Source: Streptococcus gallolyticus subsp. gallolyticus DSM 16831
GTDB taxonomy: Bacteria; Bacillota; Bacilli; Lactobacillales; Streptococcaceae
Assembly (NCBI RefSeq): GCF_002000985.1
Contig: NZ_CP018822.1
Span: 1,134,001-1,198,000, forward strand
DNA length: 64,000 nt
Direction of reading: 5' to 3'
Shown here: positions 45,408 to 53,819 of the stretch, one piece after another
Numbering within the stretch: position 1 is the first letter of the stretch
How the letters are laid out: every line of letters starts with the position of its first letter
Position numbers and translations under genes: made by a program
Notes under the pieces: model-generated
Database searches by the model: none
What the model saw: the letters and a program-made list of their open reading frames with translations, nothing else
Told to the model about the DNA's origin: nothing

Positions 45408-46001
45408 ATGAAAAAACTTAAAAAGTGGCTTATCTTTTCCATGTCATTAGTGGTGCTTTGCCTAGGTTATTTTGCCATCCGCCATTATATTATTCATAAT
45501 ATTTTTGATGAAATTTACTATAATCAAAAGAATTCATTAGGAACACCAGCCTTGGAAAGAATTGAAGGAGTTTCTAATCCTGCTAGTGGAGAACCTATTG
45601 TTGATGAGTTACAACAGGAAGAATATGATGAAGAACATTTACCTAAATCTGTGACTAGCTTAGGTTATGTGTTTAATTACACAGATAAGCATCTCGCTTT
45701 TGAAATTAGGTATGATATTGGAAATGACAGTCCTCAAACCTTGAATATCAGCTATCAATATGATGTTAGTAAGCGACAGCTTTCAAGGAAGCTATGGATA
45801 TTTAACGGTGCTACTCATGACAACAATAAAGAGTATGTACAGACATTTCTTGAAGAATATGGTAGCAGCATTGATGAGTGTATTACTTTTGGTGACAATG
45901 TGGTTAAGAACGTTCTTCTAAAAGATTGGTGCTCTGTTTACAATAGCCGATATTCTCCAGATGATTGGGGAGATGTGACTGTTAAAAGTAGGTGGGAGTG
46001 A
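45408..46001 (+). CDS. TipC-like immunity protein, second copy
   Basis: A 197-aa protein of the same plan as the preceding gene: N-terminal membrane helix (WLIFSMSLVVLCLGYFAI), then HNIFDEIYYNQ matching NPFDEMYYSE, and a similar C-terminal region (YSPDDWGDVTV against YSLDNLGDLTI). The two copies are clearly diverged, so this one may protect against a different TelC-type toxin. GAGG (45395-45398) favours ATG 45408 over ATG 45393. Confidence 0.7.
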   Translation: MKKLKKWLIFSMSLVVLCLGYFAIRHYIIHNIFDEIYYNQKNSLGTPALERIEGVSNPASGEPIVDELQQEEYDEEHLPKSVTSLGYVFNYTDKHLAFEIRYDIGNDSPQTLNISYQYDVSKRQLSRKLWIFNGATHDNNKEYVQTFLEEYGSSIDECITFGDNVVKNVLLKDWCSVYNSRYSPDDWGDVTVKSRWE

Positions 46002-46045
46002 TGAACTATTTTTGTTCAATTTTATAAAAATTAATGCGATGAGCC

Positions 46046-46119
46046 TAAAAAGCACAATAGGGAGTTAGAGACATCTCTAATCGTAAGCCCCGCTGGAAGC
46101 TTTTCCAGCCGTGCTTTTA
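46046..46119 (+). other. Compact multi-hairpin element of unknown role
   Basis: AAAAGCAC (46048-46055) pairs with GTGCTTTT (46111-46118) and encloses two hairpins: TTAGAG/CTCTAA (46065-46080) and GCTGGAA/TTCCAGC (46093-46108). A GGG/CCC pairing around the first is also possible. The fold is a three-way junction followed by a short T run. It may be the terminator of the tipC operon, a small RNA, or a mobile repeat; nothing identifies it. Confidence 0.5.
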
Positions 46120-46134
46120 TAAAATGGTAATAAA

Positions 46135-46173
46135 AATTAAAATCCAAGAAATAAAACTTCTTGGATTTTAATT
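46135..46173. terminator. Bidirectional terminator between tipC operon and rpiR
   Basis: A perfect 16-base stem, 46135-46150 with 46158-46173 (AATTAAAATCCAAGAA), lies between convergent genes. Confidence 0.8.
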
Positions 46174-46183
46174 ATACTCACAA

Positions 46184-47032
46184 TCACTGCAAGTCTTTCT
46201 TGGCTAGGTTTTCGATGGCATTTTTTTGCCTTCGGTTGGTAAAGTAATTTGAGGTGTAGAGCAGGCTATAAAGGCAATTTAAAATGTAATGCATGGCGGT
46301 TTGTGAATAGTAACCGCCTGCTTTGTTAACGATACTTTCTTTAGCAGGAAAAGTGATGTTTAAGTCAATCTTATCTTTAAAGGCTTTGGAAGAAATCAGA
46401 ATCGTCTTTCCATGACGGGTTTTGATAAGCTCTAATTCTTGAGCGTAGGTGTTCAAGATATTGCCAGAATAAGATAAAAACAGAATCACATCATCTTTGT
46501 TTGAATGATAAATCACAGCGATACTGTCATGAAATTGATTGACCATGATTGCTTGAATGCCAAGTTTTACCAACATATTTGAAAAAGACAAGCCAACCAA
46601 GTAAGAATCTCCTGTCGCAAAAATGTAAACACGCTTAGCCTTGGCAATTTGCTGCGCAGCTTTGGCGACTAAGTCTTGTGACACCGAAGCATAGCAAATA
46701 TCGATAGCTTCCTTAGAAATACTGGCAACGTTTTTGAAGATATTCGCCGTATTTTCGCTCATGGAGAAAGGATTGTCAAAATCAACATGACTTTTTGAGA
46801 AACGTTGTTTTTCGAGTTCGGCTGCTAAGGCGATACGAAAAGCTTTGTAACCAGCCACACCAAGCTTTTTACATAGGCGATTGACAGTAGCATTTGACGT
46901 AAATGATTGCTGAGCTAACTGCGAAATCGTCAGCTGTGGAATGTCGTTTAAATGCTCTAAAATGTAATTAGAAAGCTCTTTTTCAAGCTCGGTAAAGGTT
47001 GTTTGATTTTCCAAATCTGCAATAATTCCCAT
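46184..47032 (-). CDS. RpiR/MurR-family regulator with SIS domain
   Basis: A 282-aa regulator with an N-terminal HTH_6 domain (about 1-77, LTISQLAQQSFTSNATVNRLCKKLG) and a C-terminal SIS phosphosugar-binding domain (about 105-240, VYIFATGDSYLVGLSFSNML). Such proteins respond to sugar phosphates. It is divergent from the oxidoreductase operon at 47202, with a 169-base shared promoter region, so it is likely that operon's regulator. Confidence 0.9.
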   Translation of the reverse strand: MGIIADLENQTTFTELEKELSNYILEHLNDIPQLTISQLAQQSFTSNATVNRLCKKLGVAGYKAFRIALAAELEKQRFSKSHVDFDNPFSMSENTANIFKNVASISKEAIDICYASVSQDLVAKAAQQIAKAKRVYIFATGDSYLVGLSFSNMLVKLGIQAIMVNQFHDSIAVIYHSNKDDVILFLSYSGNILNTYAQELELIKTRHGKTILISSKAFKDKIDLNITFPAKESIVNKAGGYYSQTAMHYILNCLYSLLYTSNYFTNRRQKNAIENLAKKDLQ

Positions 47033-47201
47033 ATCATGCTCCTTTTCTTTAAGTATATCAAAAATGTCTGAAAAAAATGTCCATAAAAGAACTATCTAGG
47101 CAAAAAAATCGTGAAAATAATTTTCTAAATCTGCTCAAAACCATGCTTTTTTAATAAACAAGGCGTAAGATAACAGTATCAAGTCACAAAGGAGAAAAAC
47201 A

Positions 47202-48185
47202 ATGAAATTAGGTATTATCGGAGCAGGTTTAATTGTTGAAGAATTTTTACCGAAATTGGTTCAAATAGAGCAGTTGGAAATTTTAGGGATTCAAAGCGTT
47301 CCAAGTGATATGGACAAGCTAAAGCAGTGGTGTACAAAGTATAACATTCCTCTAGCCACCAGCGATTTTGAGGAATTAAGTCAATCTGGCATCGATACCG
47401 TTTATATTGCCGTTCCTAATTTTTTACACGTTAGTTTTGTTGAAAAGGCGTTAAATAGCGGGCTCAACGTCATCGTTGAAAAACCAATGACAAGTAATGC
47501 CAAAGAAGCGCAGCATTTGAAAGAATTAGCACAATCTAAAGGATTGTTCTTGTTTGAAGCTATCACGACACGTTATTTTAAAACCTATCAAAAAATCCGT
47601 GAATGGTTACCGAAAATCGGTCAGATAAAATTAGTTGAAAGCAATTACAGTCAATATTCTCATCGTTATGATGCTTTTCAGAAAGGTGAGGTTTTACCTG
47701 TTTTTGACCCTGCCAAAGCTGGCGGTGCCATGATGGATTTAAATTTGTATAACTTGCACTTTGTCATGGGACTTTTCGGTCAACCAGAAAATCAGCATTA
47801 TTTTGCAAATGTGGAACGTGGCATTGATACAAGTGGTGTTGCTGTGTTAAACTACCCAGACTTTATCGCGGTTTGTACAGCAGCAAAAGATAGCAAAGGA
47901 AAATCTGGCAGCCTTATCCAAGGAACAAAGGGTTATATCGAAACAACGCTATCTCCAAATCTCGTCGGTGAGGTCAAATTGGTCTTAAATGACGGTAGCA
48001 AAGAAAGTTTTGATGACGGTTTGTCACAAGCAAGACTTATTCCAGAATTTCAAGCTTTTGTCAAAATGATTAATGACAATGATTTGGAAGCTTGTTACAA
48101 AGAACTTGAAGCCAGTCTTTCTGTTAGCAAAGTTCAAACACAATTGCGTAAAGAAGCAGGCATTATTTTCTCAATGGATAATTAA
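47202..48185 (+). CDS. Gfo/Idh/MocA-family NAD(P)-dependent oxidoreductase, first
   Basis: A 327-aa dehydrogenase-like protein. The N-terminal Rossmann fold has LGIIGAGLIVEEFLP, and the conserved VIVEKPMTSNAKEA (about 91-104) carries the EKP motif. The C-terminal domain has GGAMMDLNLYNLHFVMGLFG, the usual GG(A)xxDxGxY/H segment. The family oxidises sugars, inositols or sugar-nucleotides; the substrate is unknown. AAGGAG precedes ATG 47202. First gene of a three-gene operon divergent from rpiR. Confidence 0.9.
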   Translation: MKLGIIGAGLIVEEFLPKLVQIEQLEILGIQSVPSDMDKLKQWCTKYNIPLATSDFEELSQSGIDTVYIAVPNFLHVSFVEKALNSGLNVIVEKPMTSNAKEAQHLKELAQSKGLFLFEAITTRYFKTYQKIREWLPKIGQIKLVESNYSQYSHRYDAFQKGEVLPVFDPAKAGGAMMDLNLYNLHFVMGLFGQPENQHYFANVERGIDTSGVAVLNYPDFIAVCTAAKDSKGKSGSLIQGTKGYIETTLSPNLVGEVKLVLNDGSKESFDDGLSQARLIPEFQAFVKMINDNDLEACYKELEASLSVSKVQTQLRKEAGIIFSMDN

Positions 48186-48189
48186 TTAT

Positions 48190-48714
48190 ATGGCAAATGA
48201 AACGATTTTAGAGAAAACAAAAGGCTATTATAAAACTGAACATTTGGAGGAGTTAGAGAAACTTGAACATCAGCTGCGCTTTCAAAGTTTTGGCAGCCAA
48301 GAGGCACTTGCTTTGGGTGGAAAAATACTCAAAAATACAGAGCAAGCTGAAAAACTCGCTATCCAAATCATCAGAGTATCTGACAAAGTCCCCATTTTTC
48401 AATACGTTGGTAACCAAGCGAAAGAACGAAATCTCAGTTTTGTTCAAGGCAAGATAAAAACTGTGTTAAAAACAGAGCACAATAGCCTCTGGGCTTTAGT
48501 TGCTCATCATGTGGGAGAAATGACTTTGACAGAAACGGAAATCCATTCGCAGTTACCCGTTAGCGGCGCTTTTCCGATTAAGGTGGGCGAGGAATTGGTC
48601 GCCGTAGTTGGATTATCAGGTTTAAAAAATGGTGATGATTTTCGTGTTCTAGTAGCAGGAATGGCAGATTATCTTTCGGTTCAAGCAGAGCCATTCACAG
48701 GATTTTTGATTTAA
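48190..48714 (+). CDS. Haem-degrading-domain (UPF0303/GlcG-HbpS-like) protein
   Basis: A 174-aa protein resembling UPF0303 (haem-degrading domain, PF03928-type). It has the helical start HLEELEKLEHQLRFQSFGSQEALALG, then VSGAFPIKVGEELVAVVGLSGL, typical of the GlcG/HbpS beta-sheet. Despite the domain name, many members have no proven haem activity and accompany sugar operons, which fits the two oxidoreductases on either side. ATG 48190 is four bases after the upstream stop with no clear ribosome site, so translation is probably coupled. An in-frame open region extends back to 48073 inside the upstream gene but is not a likely start. Confidence 0.75.
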   Translation: MANETILEKTKGYYKTEHLEELEKLEHQLRFQSFGSQEALALGGKILKNTEQAEKLAIQIIRVSDKVPIFQYVGNQAKERNLSFVQGKIKTVLKTEHNSLWALVAHHVGEMTLTETEIHSQLPVSGAFPIKVGEELVAVVGLSGLKNGDDFRVLVAGMADYLSVQAEPFTGFLI

Positions 48715-48734
48715 TTTATAAAAGGAGACCTATC

Positions 48735-49793
48735 ATGACAAAACGATTGACAATTGGTTATTATGGCAATGGTAAAAGCACGAATCGCTACCATTTACCG
48801 TTTTTAATGCGTCGGCAAGATACTATTTTTGTAAAGACGATTTATGCCCCAACTTTGCGAGATGATTGGGCTAGGTGGGAAGGTGTTCATTATACCGATA
48901 AATTAGATGACTTGTTGAACGACCCAGAAATTGATGTCGTTGTTGTAACAACGCCTGCTCCCGCGCATTATGAGACAGCTAAGCAGGTCTTAGAAGCAGG
49001 TAAAAATCTTGTTCTTGAGAAACCATTTACTCAGTCTGTTAAGGAATCACAAGAATTATTTGATTTGGCAAGAGAAAAAGGGCTCATGATACAAGGGTAT
49101 CAAAATCGCCGATTTGACAGTGATTTTTTGACAACGCAAGCGGTGATTACTTCTGGAAAATTGGGTGATTTGTTAGAAGTTGAAATGCACTACGATTACT
49201 ACCGCCCTGAGGTGCCAGAGAATGTTACACAATATTCGAAAGATGAATCTTATGTTTATAACCATGCTTGCCACACGGTAGATCAAGTGATTTCTTATTT
49301 TGGCAAGCCTGATGATGTGCAATATGATGTGCGTCAGCTTTTAGGTGCTGGGCGCATGAATGATTATTTTGACATTGATTTTTATTATCAAAATTCAACA
49401 GATGTATTTCATGTTGCCCCTGGCGGCTTAAAAGTTTCGGTAAAATCAAGCTATTTCAGAGTAAAAGAACGTCCAAGTTTTGTCGTTTATGGTCGCAAGG
49501 GCATGTTTGTTAAATACGAAAAAGACCGCCAAGAAGCGGATCTCAAGAAATTCTATTTGCCAGACAATGACGACTTTGGTTTGGATAAACCAGAAAATTT
49601 TGGCACGTTAACGTATTACGATGACAATGGGCATTACCATGAAGAAGCAGTAGAGACAGTCAAAGGAGATAACGGTCGCTTTTACGACGCCTTGTATGAA
49701 ACCCTCATCAATCACAAACCAACTTTGGTAACAGAGGAACAAACCATTCTCCAAATGCACATCCTAGAAGAAGCCACAAAAGATTTGAAATGA
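48735..49793 (+). CDS. Gfo/Idh/MocA-family oxidoreductase, second
   Basis: A 352-aa protein with a Rossmann N-terminus (LTIGYYGNGKSTNRYH), VLEKPFTQSVKESQELF carrying the EKP motif, and a C-terminal domain with YNHACHTVDQVISYFGKP. The GYYGNGKS glycine pattern is divergent but typical of a subgroup seen in streptococci. AAAGGAG precedes ATG 48735. Last gene of the rpiR-linked operon; the substrate is unknown. Confidence 0.9.
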   Translation: MTKRLTIGYYGNGKSTNRYHLPFLMRRQDTIFVKTIYAPTLRDDWARWEGVHYTDKLDDLLNDPEIDVVVVTTPAPAHYETAKQVLEAGKNLVLEKPFTQSVKESQELFDLAREKGLMIQGYQNRRFDSDFLTTQAVITSGKLGDLLEVEMHYDYYRPEVPENVTQYSKDESYVYNHACHTVDQVISYFGKPDDVQYDVRQLLGAGRMNDYFDIDFYYQNSTDVFHVAPGGLKVSVKSSYFRVKERPSFVVYGRKGMFVKYEKDRQEADLKKFYLPDNDDFGLDKPENFGTLTYYDDNGHYHEEAVETVKGDNGRFYDALYETLINHKPTLVTEEQTILQMHILEEATKDLK

Positions 49794-49806
49794 CAAAACT
49801 CATGAT

Positions 49807-49909
49807 TCGCTTTTTCATTTCTAGGCTTATTAAAAAAACTGTCCACTGGACCTAACTCGCTTTTTAATTTTTAGGCTCATAAAAAAACTGTCCACTGGAC
49901 AGTTTTTTT
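49807..49909 (+). terminator. Tandemly duplicated terminator region
   Basis: A unit of about 45 bases (49807-49851) is repeated with few changes at 49857-49900. Only the second copy completes the hairpin CTGTCC-ACT-GGACAG with A and T runs on both sides (49881-49909). It ends the oxidoreductase operon and the convergent yoeB gene. Confidence 0.82.
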
Positions 49910-50165
49910 AATAATGGTCTTTGCAAGAATAAAAGTAAATAGTAGTTTCATCAACACTGTAAATTAAACGATGTTCATCGGTTATGCGTCGTGACCATTT
50001 GCCAGATAAATCGTGTTTAAGTGGTTCAGGTTTACCAATGCCAGTAAAAGGAGTGCGGTCAATCTCCTTGATTAGGCGATTAATTTTTTTAATTGTCGCT
50101 TTATTTCCTTGATTATACCAATACATATAGTCGTTCCACGCATCGTCAGACCATGCTTTAATCAT
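49908..50165 (-). CDS. yoeB: YoeB-family ribosome-dependent mRNase toxin
   Basis: An 85-aa toxin starting MIKAWSDDAWNDYMYWYNQ and ending EHRLIYSVDETTIYFYSCKDHY, the hallmark Txe/YoeB end with the catalytic His-Tyr pair. The internal GKPEPLKHDLSGKWSRRI matches the YoeB core with the Glu and Arg residues used in RNA cleavage. It cleaves mRNA in the ribosomal A site. The antitoxin gene lies just upstream on the same strand and overlaps it, so the two are coupled. Start 50165 fits the GAGG spacing better than 50168. Confidence 0.93.
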   Translation of the reverse strand: MIKAWSDDAWNDYMYWYNQGNKATIKKINRLIKEIDRTPFTGIGKPEPLKHDLSGKWSRRITDEHRLIYSVDETTIYFYSCKDHY

Positions 50166-50424
50166 CATCTACCTCGAGCAATTCATGTGTCTGAAAATTA
50201 GCTGCTTTGAATTGTTCATCGCCGCGTTTAATTTTATTCATTAGGTAGTTATTAGACATAATGCGAAATGTTTCTTGCATGCTATCATAGTCACGTTTTG
50301 AAAGGACTACGACAGTGTCATCAATATTTTTAGAAGTTACAATAAGTGGTTCAGCGTCATCATTAACTTGTTTCATATAATGTTTTAAATTTTGTCTAAA
50401 ATTTGAATATGCAACAGCTTCCAT
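50158..50424 (-). CDS. yefM: YefM-family antitoxin (Phd/YefM)
   Basis: An 88-aa protein starting MEAVAYSNFRQNLKHYMKQVNDD, the Phd/YefM DNA-binding fold. The C-terminal acidic tail binds and neutralises YoeB. GGAGG on the minus strand selects ATG 50424; a longer in-frame reading (to 50544) has no support. A palindrome with the TGTACA-type core sits at the promoter for autoregulation. Confidence 0.93.
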   Translation of the reverse strand: MEAVAYSNFRQNLKHYMKQVNDDAEPLIVTSKNIDDTVVVLSKRDYDSMQETFRIMSNNYLMNKIKRGDEQFKAANFQTHELLEVDDD

Positions 50425-50448
50425 ATTGGCTCCTCCTCTGTCTATTTT

Positions 50449-50490
50449 GTACAATAAATTGTACCACTTTACGCTAAATAAAGCAAGAAA
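50449..50490 (-). promoter_or_regulatory. yefM-yoeB promoter and operator
   Basis: On the minus strand TTGCTT, a 17-base spacer and TACAAT form the promoter. The perfect inverted repeat GTACAAT-AA-ATTGTAC (50449-50464) overlaps the -10. TGTACA cores are the known YefM-YoeB binding elements in E. coli, so autorepression is expected. Confidence 0.7.
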
Positions 50491-50587
50491 AAGCATTTTT
50501 ACTATTATTTTTATCGAAAATGAGGTATCATGATTTTTAACCATTTCTGACTATTAAATTCAGCTAAATTATGGTAAAATAAAGGCT

Positions 50588-50920
50588 ATGGAAATTGAAA
50601 AAACCAATCGTATGAATGCTCTTTTTGAGTTCTATGCTGCTTTGTTAACGGACAAGCAGATGAATTATATTGAACTATATTATGCGGATGATTATAGTTT
50701 GGCAGAAATTGCTGAAGAATTCGGTGTGAGCCGTCAAGCAGTCTATGATAACATTAAACGAACAGAGAAAATCTTAGAAGCTTACGAGATGAAGTTGCAC
50801 ATGTATTCAGATTATATTGTTCGTAGCCAAATTTTTGATGATATTTTAGAAAAATATCCTGATGATAAATTTTTGAAAGAGAAAATTTCCGTTTTGAGTA
50901 GTATTGATAATCGTGATTAA
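50588..50920 (+). CDS. ylxM: YlxM, signal-recognition-particle-associated HTH protein
   Basis: A 110-aa protein with a sigma-70 region-4-like helix-turn-helix ([25 protein letters not shown]). YlxM is encoded directly upstream of ffh in Firmicutes and modulates SRP assembly or activity; that order is preserved here, with ffh 70 bases downstream. The short spacing to the start leaves a weak ribosome site (TAAAATAAAGG). Confidence 0.93.
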   Translation: MEIEKTNRMNALFEFYAALLTDKQMNYIELYYADDYSLAEIAEEFGVSRQAVYDNIKRTEKILEAYEMKLHMYSDYIVRSQIFDDILEKYPDDKFLKEKISVLSSIDNRD

Positions 50921-50990
50921 TCCGTATTATTCATCAAACAGAAGAACATTTGTAAAATTATAGAGATACTTAGGTAGGAGAAAAGATACT

Positions 50991-52556
50991 ATGGCTTTTG
51001 AAAGTTTGACAGAACGCCTGCAAGGGGTGTTTAAAAATATTCGCGGAAAGAAGAAGTTGTCTGAAAAAGACGTCCAAGAAGTCACAAAAGAAATTCGTCT
51101 GGCATTGCTTGAAGCTGACGTTGCTTTGCCAGTTGTTAAGACTTTCATCAAACGCGTGCGTGAACGTGCAGTTGGTCATGAAATCATTGATACACTTGAC
51201 CCAACACAACAAATCGTTAAGATTGTTAACGAAGAATTAACTGAAATTCTTGGTTCTGAAACAGCTGAACTTAAAAAATCACCTAAAATTCCAACAATCA
51301 TTATGATGGTTGGTCTCCAAGGTGCTGGTAAAACAACATTTGCAGGGAAATTAGCTAACAAGCTGATTAAAGATGAAAATGCACGTCCGTTGATGATTGC
51401 TGCCGATATTTACCGCCCAGCGGCTATCGACCAATTAAAAACACTTGGTAATCAAATCAATGTGCCAGTTTTTGACATGGGAACTGACCACTCAGCTGTT
51501 GAAATCGTGACAAATGGTTTGGCACAAGCCAAAGAAAATCACAACGATTACGTTATCATTGATACGGCTGGTCGTTTGCAAATTGACGAAAAACTCATGG
51601 AAGAACTCCGTGATGTTAAGGCTTTAGCAAATCCAAATGAAATTCTTTTGGTTGTTGATAGCATGATTGGTCAAGAAGCTGCCAATGTCGCTGACGAATT
51701 CAACAAACAATTGGATATCACAGGGGTTGTTTTAACTAAGATTGACGGTGATACACGTGGTGGTGCTGCGCTTTCAATCCGTGAAATTACTGGTAAACCA
51801 ATCAAATTCACTGGTACTGGTGAAAAAATTACGGATATTGAAACCTTCCACCCAGATCGTATGTCTAGCCGTATCCTTGGCATGGGTGATTTGCTGACAT
51901 TGATTGAAAAAGCCAGCCAAGAATATGACGAGAAAAAATCATTGGAACTCGCGGAAAAAATGCGTGAAAATACCTTTGATTTCAACGATTTCATCGACCA
52001 ATTAGATCAAGTTCAAAACATGGGACCAATGGAAGATTTGCTTAAAATGATTCCTGGTATGGCAAACAATCCAGCGCTTAAAAACTTTAAAGTTGATGAA
52101 AAAGCTGTCGCTCGTAAACGTGCTATCGTGTCATCAATGACACCAGAAGAACGTGAAAATCCTGATTTGCTCAACCCAAGCCGCCGTCGCCGTATTGCTG
52201 CAGGTTCAGGAAATAGCTTCGTTGAAGTTAATAAATTCATCAAAGATTTCAACCAAGCAAAACAAATGATGCAAGGTGTTATGTCTGGTGACATGGAAAA
52301 AGCAATGAAGCAAATGGGAATCAACCCAAATAATCTCCCTAAAAATATGCCAAATGGTATGGATATGTCATCACTTGAAGGCATGATGGGCGGTAATGGT
52401 ATGCCAGACCTTTCAGCACTTGGTGGCGGAGATATGGATCTTAGTCAAATGATGGGCGGCGGTCTAAAAGGGAAAGTCGGCGAATTTGCGATGAAGCAAT
52501 CAATGAAACGCATGGCAAATAAAATGAAAAAAGCGAAGAAAAAACGCCGTAAATAA
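50991..52556 (+). CDS. ffh: Signal recognition particle protein Ffh
   Basis: A 521-aa SRP54 GTPase. The N domain is followed by the G domain with GLQGAGKTTFAGKLA (about 108), DTAGRLQID (about 191) and TKIDGDTRGGAA (about 250). A methionine-rich M domain (about 320-521) binds 4.5S RNA and signal sequences, and a basic KKAKKKRRK tail ends the protein. It targets ribosomes making membrane and secreted proteins to FtsY. The tail carries a Met/Gly-rich stretch (GMDMSSLEGMMGGNGM). The gene is probably co-transcribed with ylxM. Confidence 0.98.
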   Translation: MAFESLTERLQGVFKNIRGKKKLSEKDVQEVTKEIRLALLEADVALPVVKTFIKRVRERAVGHEIIDTLDPTQQIVKIVNEELTEILGSETAELKKSPKIPTIIMMVGLQGAGKTTFAGKLANKLIKDENARPLMIAADIYRPAAIDQLKTLGNQINVPVFDMGTDHSAVEIVTNGLAQAKENHNDYVIIDTAGRLQIDEKLMEELRDVKALANPNEILLVVDSMIGQEAANVADEFNKQLDITGVVLTKIDGDTRGGAALSIREITGKPIKFTGTGEKITDIETFHPDRMSSRILGMGDLLTLIEKASQEYDEKKSLELAEKMRENTFDFNDFIDQLDQVQNMGPMEDLLKMIPGMANNPALKNFKVDEKAVARKRAIVSSMTPEERENPDLLNPSRRRRIAAGSGNSFVEVNKFIKDFNQAKQMMQGVMSGDMEKAMKQMGINPNNLPKNMPNGMDMSSLEGMMGGNGMPDLSALGGGDMDLSQMMGGGLKGKVGEFAMKQSMKRMANKMKKAKKKRRK

Positions 52557-52564
52557 GGTTAGAT

Positions 52565-52620
52565 AAAACAAACTAAAAACGAAGCTAGACTTTGTCTCAG
52601 CTTCGTTTTTAGTTTGTTTT
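52565..52620. terminator. Very long bidirectional terminator
   Basis: A perfect 22-base stem (52565-52586 with 52599-52620), loop of 12, with A and T runs on both sides. It lies between the convergent ffh and araC-type genes. Confidence 0.92.
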
Positions 52621-52629
52621 CGTTAATAT

Positions 52630-53646
52630 TTATTCTGCAAGTTTTTGTGATTTGCAAATTTCGTTTTGGCAATTATCGCATGGCAATCTTTTTTGGATAA
52701 AAGAGGTTTGTTTCTTGATGTCATGCGGATAGACACCGATATATTTTTTAAAAAGACTCGAAAAACGGCTGTGCGAATGATAACCAACAGCGATAGCAAC
52801 TTCTTTAATTTCCAGTTGTGTGGTTGTTAGTAATTGCTCGGCTAAACTCATGCGTCGCCGTTGAATGTACTCTGTCAAGGTCATATTGTATTTTAATTTG
52901 AAAGAGTCCTTTAATTTTGTTTTGCTCATCATGGCGATTTTAGCCAATAAATCCTGTGGAATGGTCGTTGTCAAATGGTCATTAATGTAATGTTTGACGT
53001 TTTCTAGTGCCAGATTGTCATCTCGGTTGATTTGTTTTTCGTTTTGGCGATTGTAGTAGTCGTTGATAATGATGCTAAGCCATTCTTTAGCCTTAATTTC
53101 GTAAAAAAGCTCACTTCCGATAGAAGAAACTTTGTAATTGATGATTTCGTCAGCAATTTTTCCAAATCGACCACCAATAAAGCTGTTAGCCTCTTGAAAA
53201 ATCTGAAAAATTTCGTCTTGATTCAGTTGGTATTGCCCTACTAAATACTCATCAACCATTTTTTGCGTAAAATCAATGTTGACAGCATAGTAGTTGGAAT
53301 GCTGATGCAGGTGTGTTTGCAAGGTTTGATGCTGATTGAACAGTACCAAGCTTTGATTACTAGAGAGTTGCTGATAAGGAGGGAGAATCTCACCGTTGGC
53401 ACACATGATGTGTGATGAAAAGGCGACATATTTTGAGAAGTCTTCTAGCTGATAAGCATAACTAAGCGTCTTTTTGAGGTGAAAATCGAAAATCGTAATG
53501 GCGAAATAATCTGTCTTATATTCCCAGAAAAAGCCGTCAACCTCATCATTTACGAGGTGATAAGTTTGTCCGTGCGGAGCAAATCTCACACAATTTTTTA
53601 ATGGAATGGCTTCTTTACCAGCATGATTGAAAAAAATCGAAGTCAT
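52630..53646 (-). CDS. AraC-family regulator of the adjacent ABC/ECF transporter cluster
   Basis: A 338-aa regulator. The C-terminal AraC double helix-turn-helix (about 215-315) contains MSLAEQLLTTTQLEIKEVAI then YHSHSRFSSLFKKYIGVYP. The N-terminal part is a divergent sensing domain. A distinctive tail, CDNCQNEIC, has three cysteines and could bind a metal or respond to redox state. It is divergent from the YbtPQ-like genes, recalling the YbtA-YbtPQ arrangement of siderophore systems. Regulation of that cluster is inferred from position. Confidence 0.88.
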   Translation of the reverse strand: MTSIFFNHAGKEAIPLKNCVRFAPHGQTYHLVNDEVDGFFWEYKTDYFAITIFDFHLKKTLSYAYQLEDFSKYVAFSSHIMCANGEILPPYQQLSSNQSLVLFNQHQTLQTHLHQHSNYYAVNIDFTQKMVDEYLVGQYQLNQDEIFQIFQEANSFIGGRFGKIADEIINYKVSSIGSELFYEIKAKEWLSIIINDYYNRQNEKQINRDDNLALENVKHYINDHLTTTIPQDLLAKIAMMSKTKLKDSFKLKYNMTLTEYIQRRRMSLAEQLLTTTQLEIKEVAIAVGYHSHSRFSSLFKKYIGVYPHDIKKQTSFIQKRLPCDNCQNEICKSQKLAE

Positions 53647-53819
53647 TTTCTCTCCTTAATTAAATAAAATAACACGATTAGCCAAATAATACAATTCGCC
53701 AATCTTATCTTTTATGCATTGAACTGATAATTATTACATGATAAAATGTATCTCAAACCTATTATAATGCTTTGTTACTATTTTAGCAATATTTTGGTTA
53801 AAGTGAAAAAGGAGAGAAA
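53647..53819 (+). promoter_or_regulatory. Divergent promoter region araC / ABC-ECF operon
   Basis: TATAAT at 53763-53768 is the probable -10 for the rightward operon; no good -35 is seen, as expected for an activator-dependent promoter. Direct-repeat-like AGCCAAAT and CGCCAATC, 17 bases apart, lie nearer the araC start and could be AraC half-sites. AAAAAGGAGAG is the ribosome site for 53820. Confidence 0.45.
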
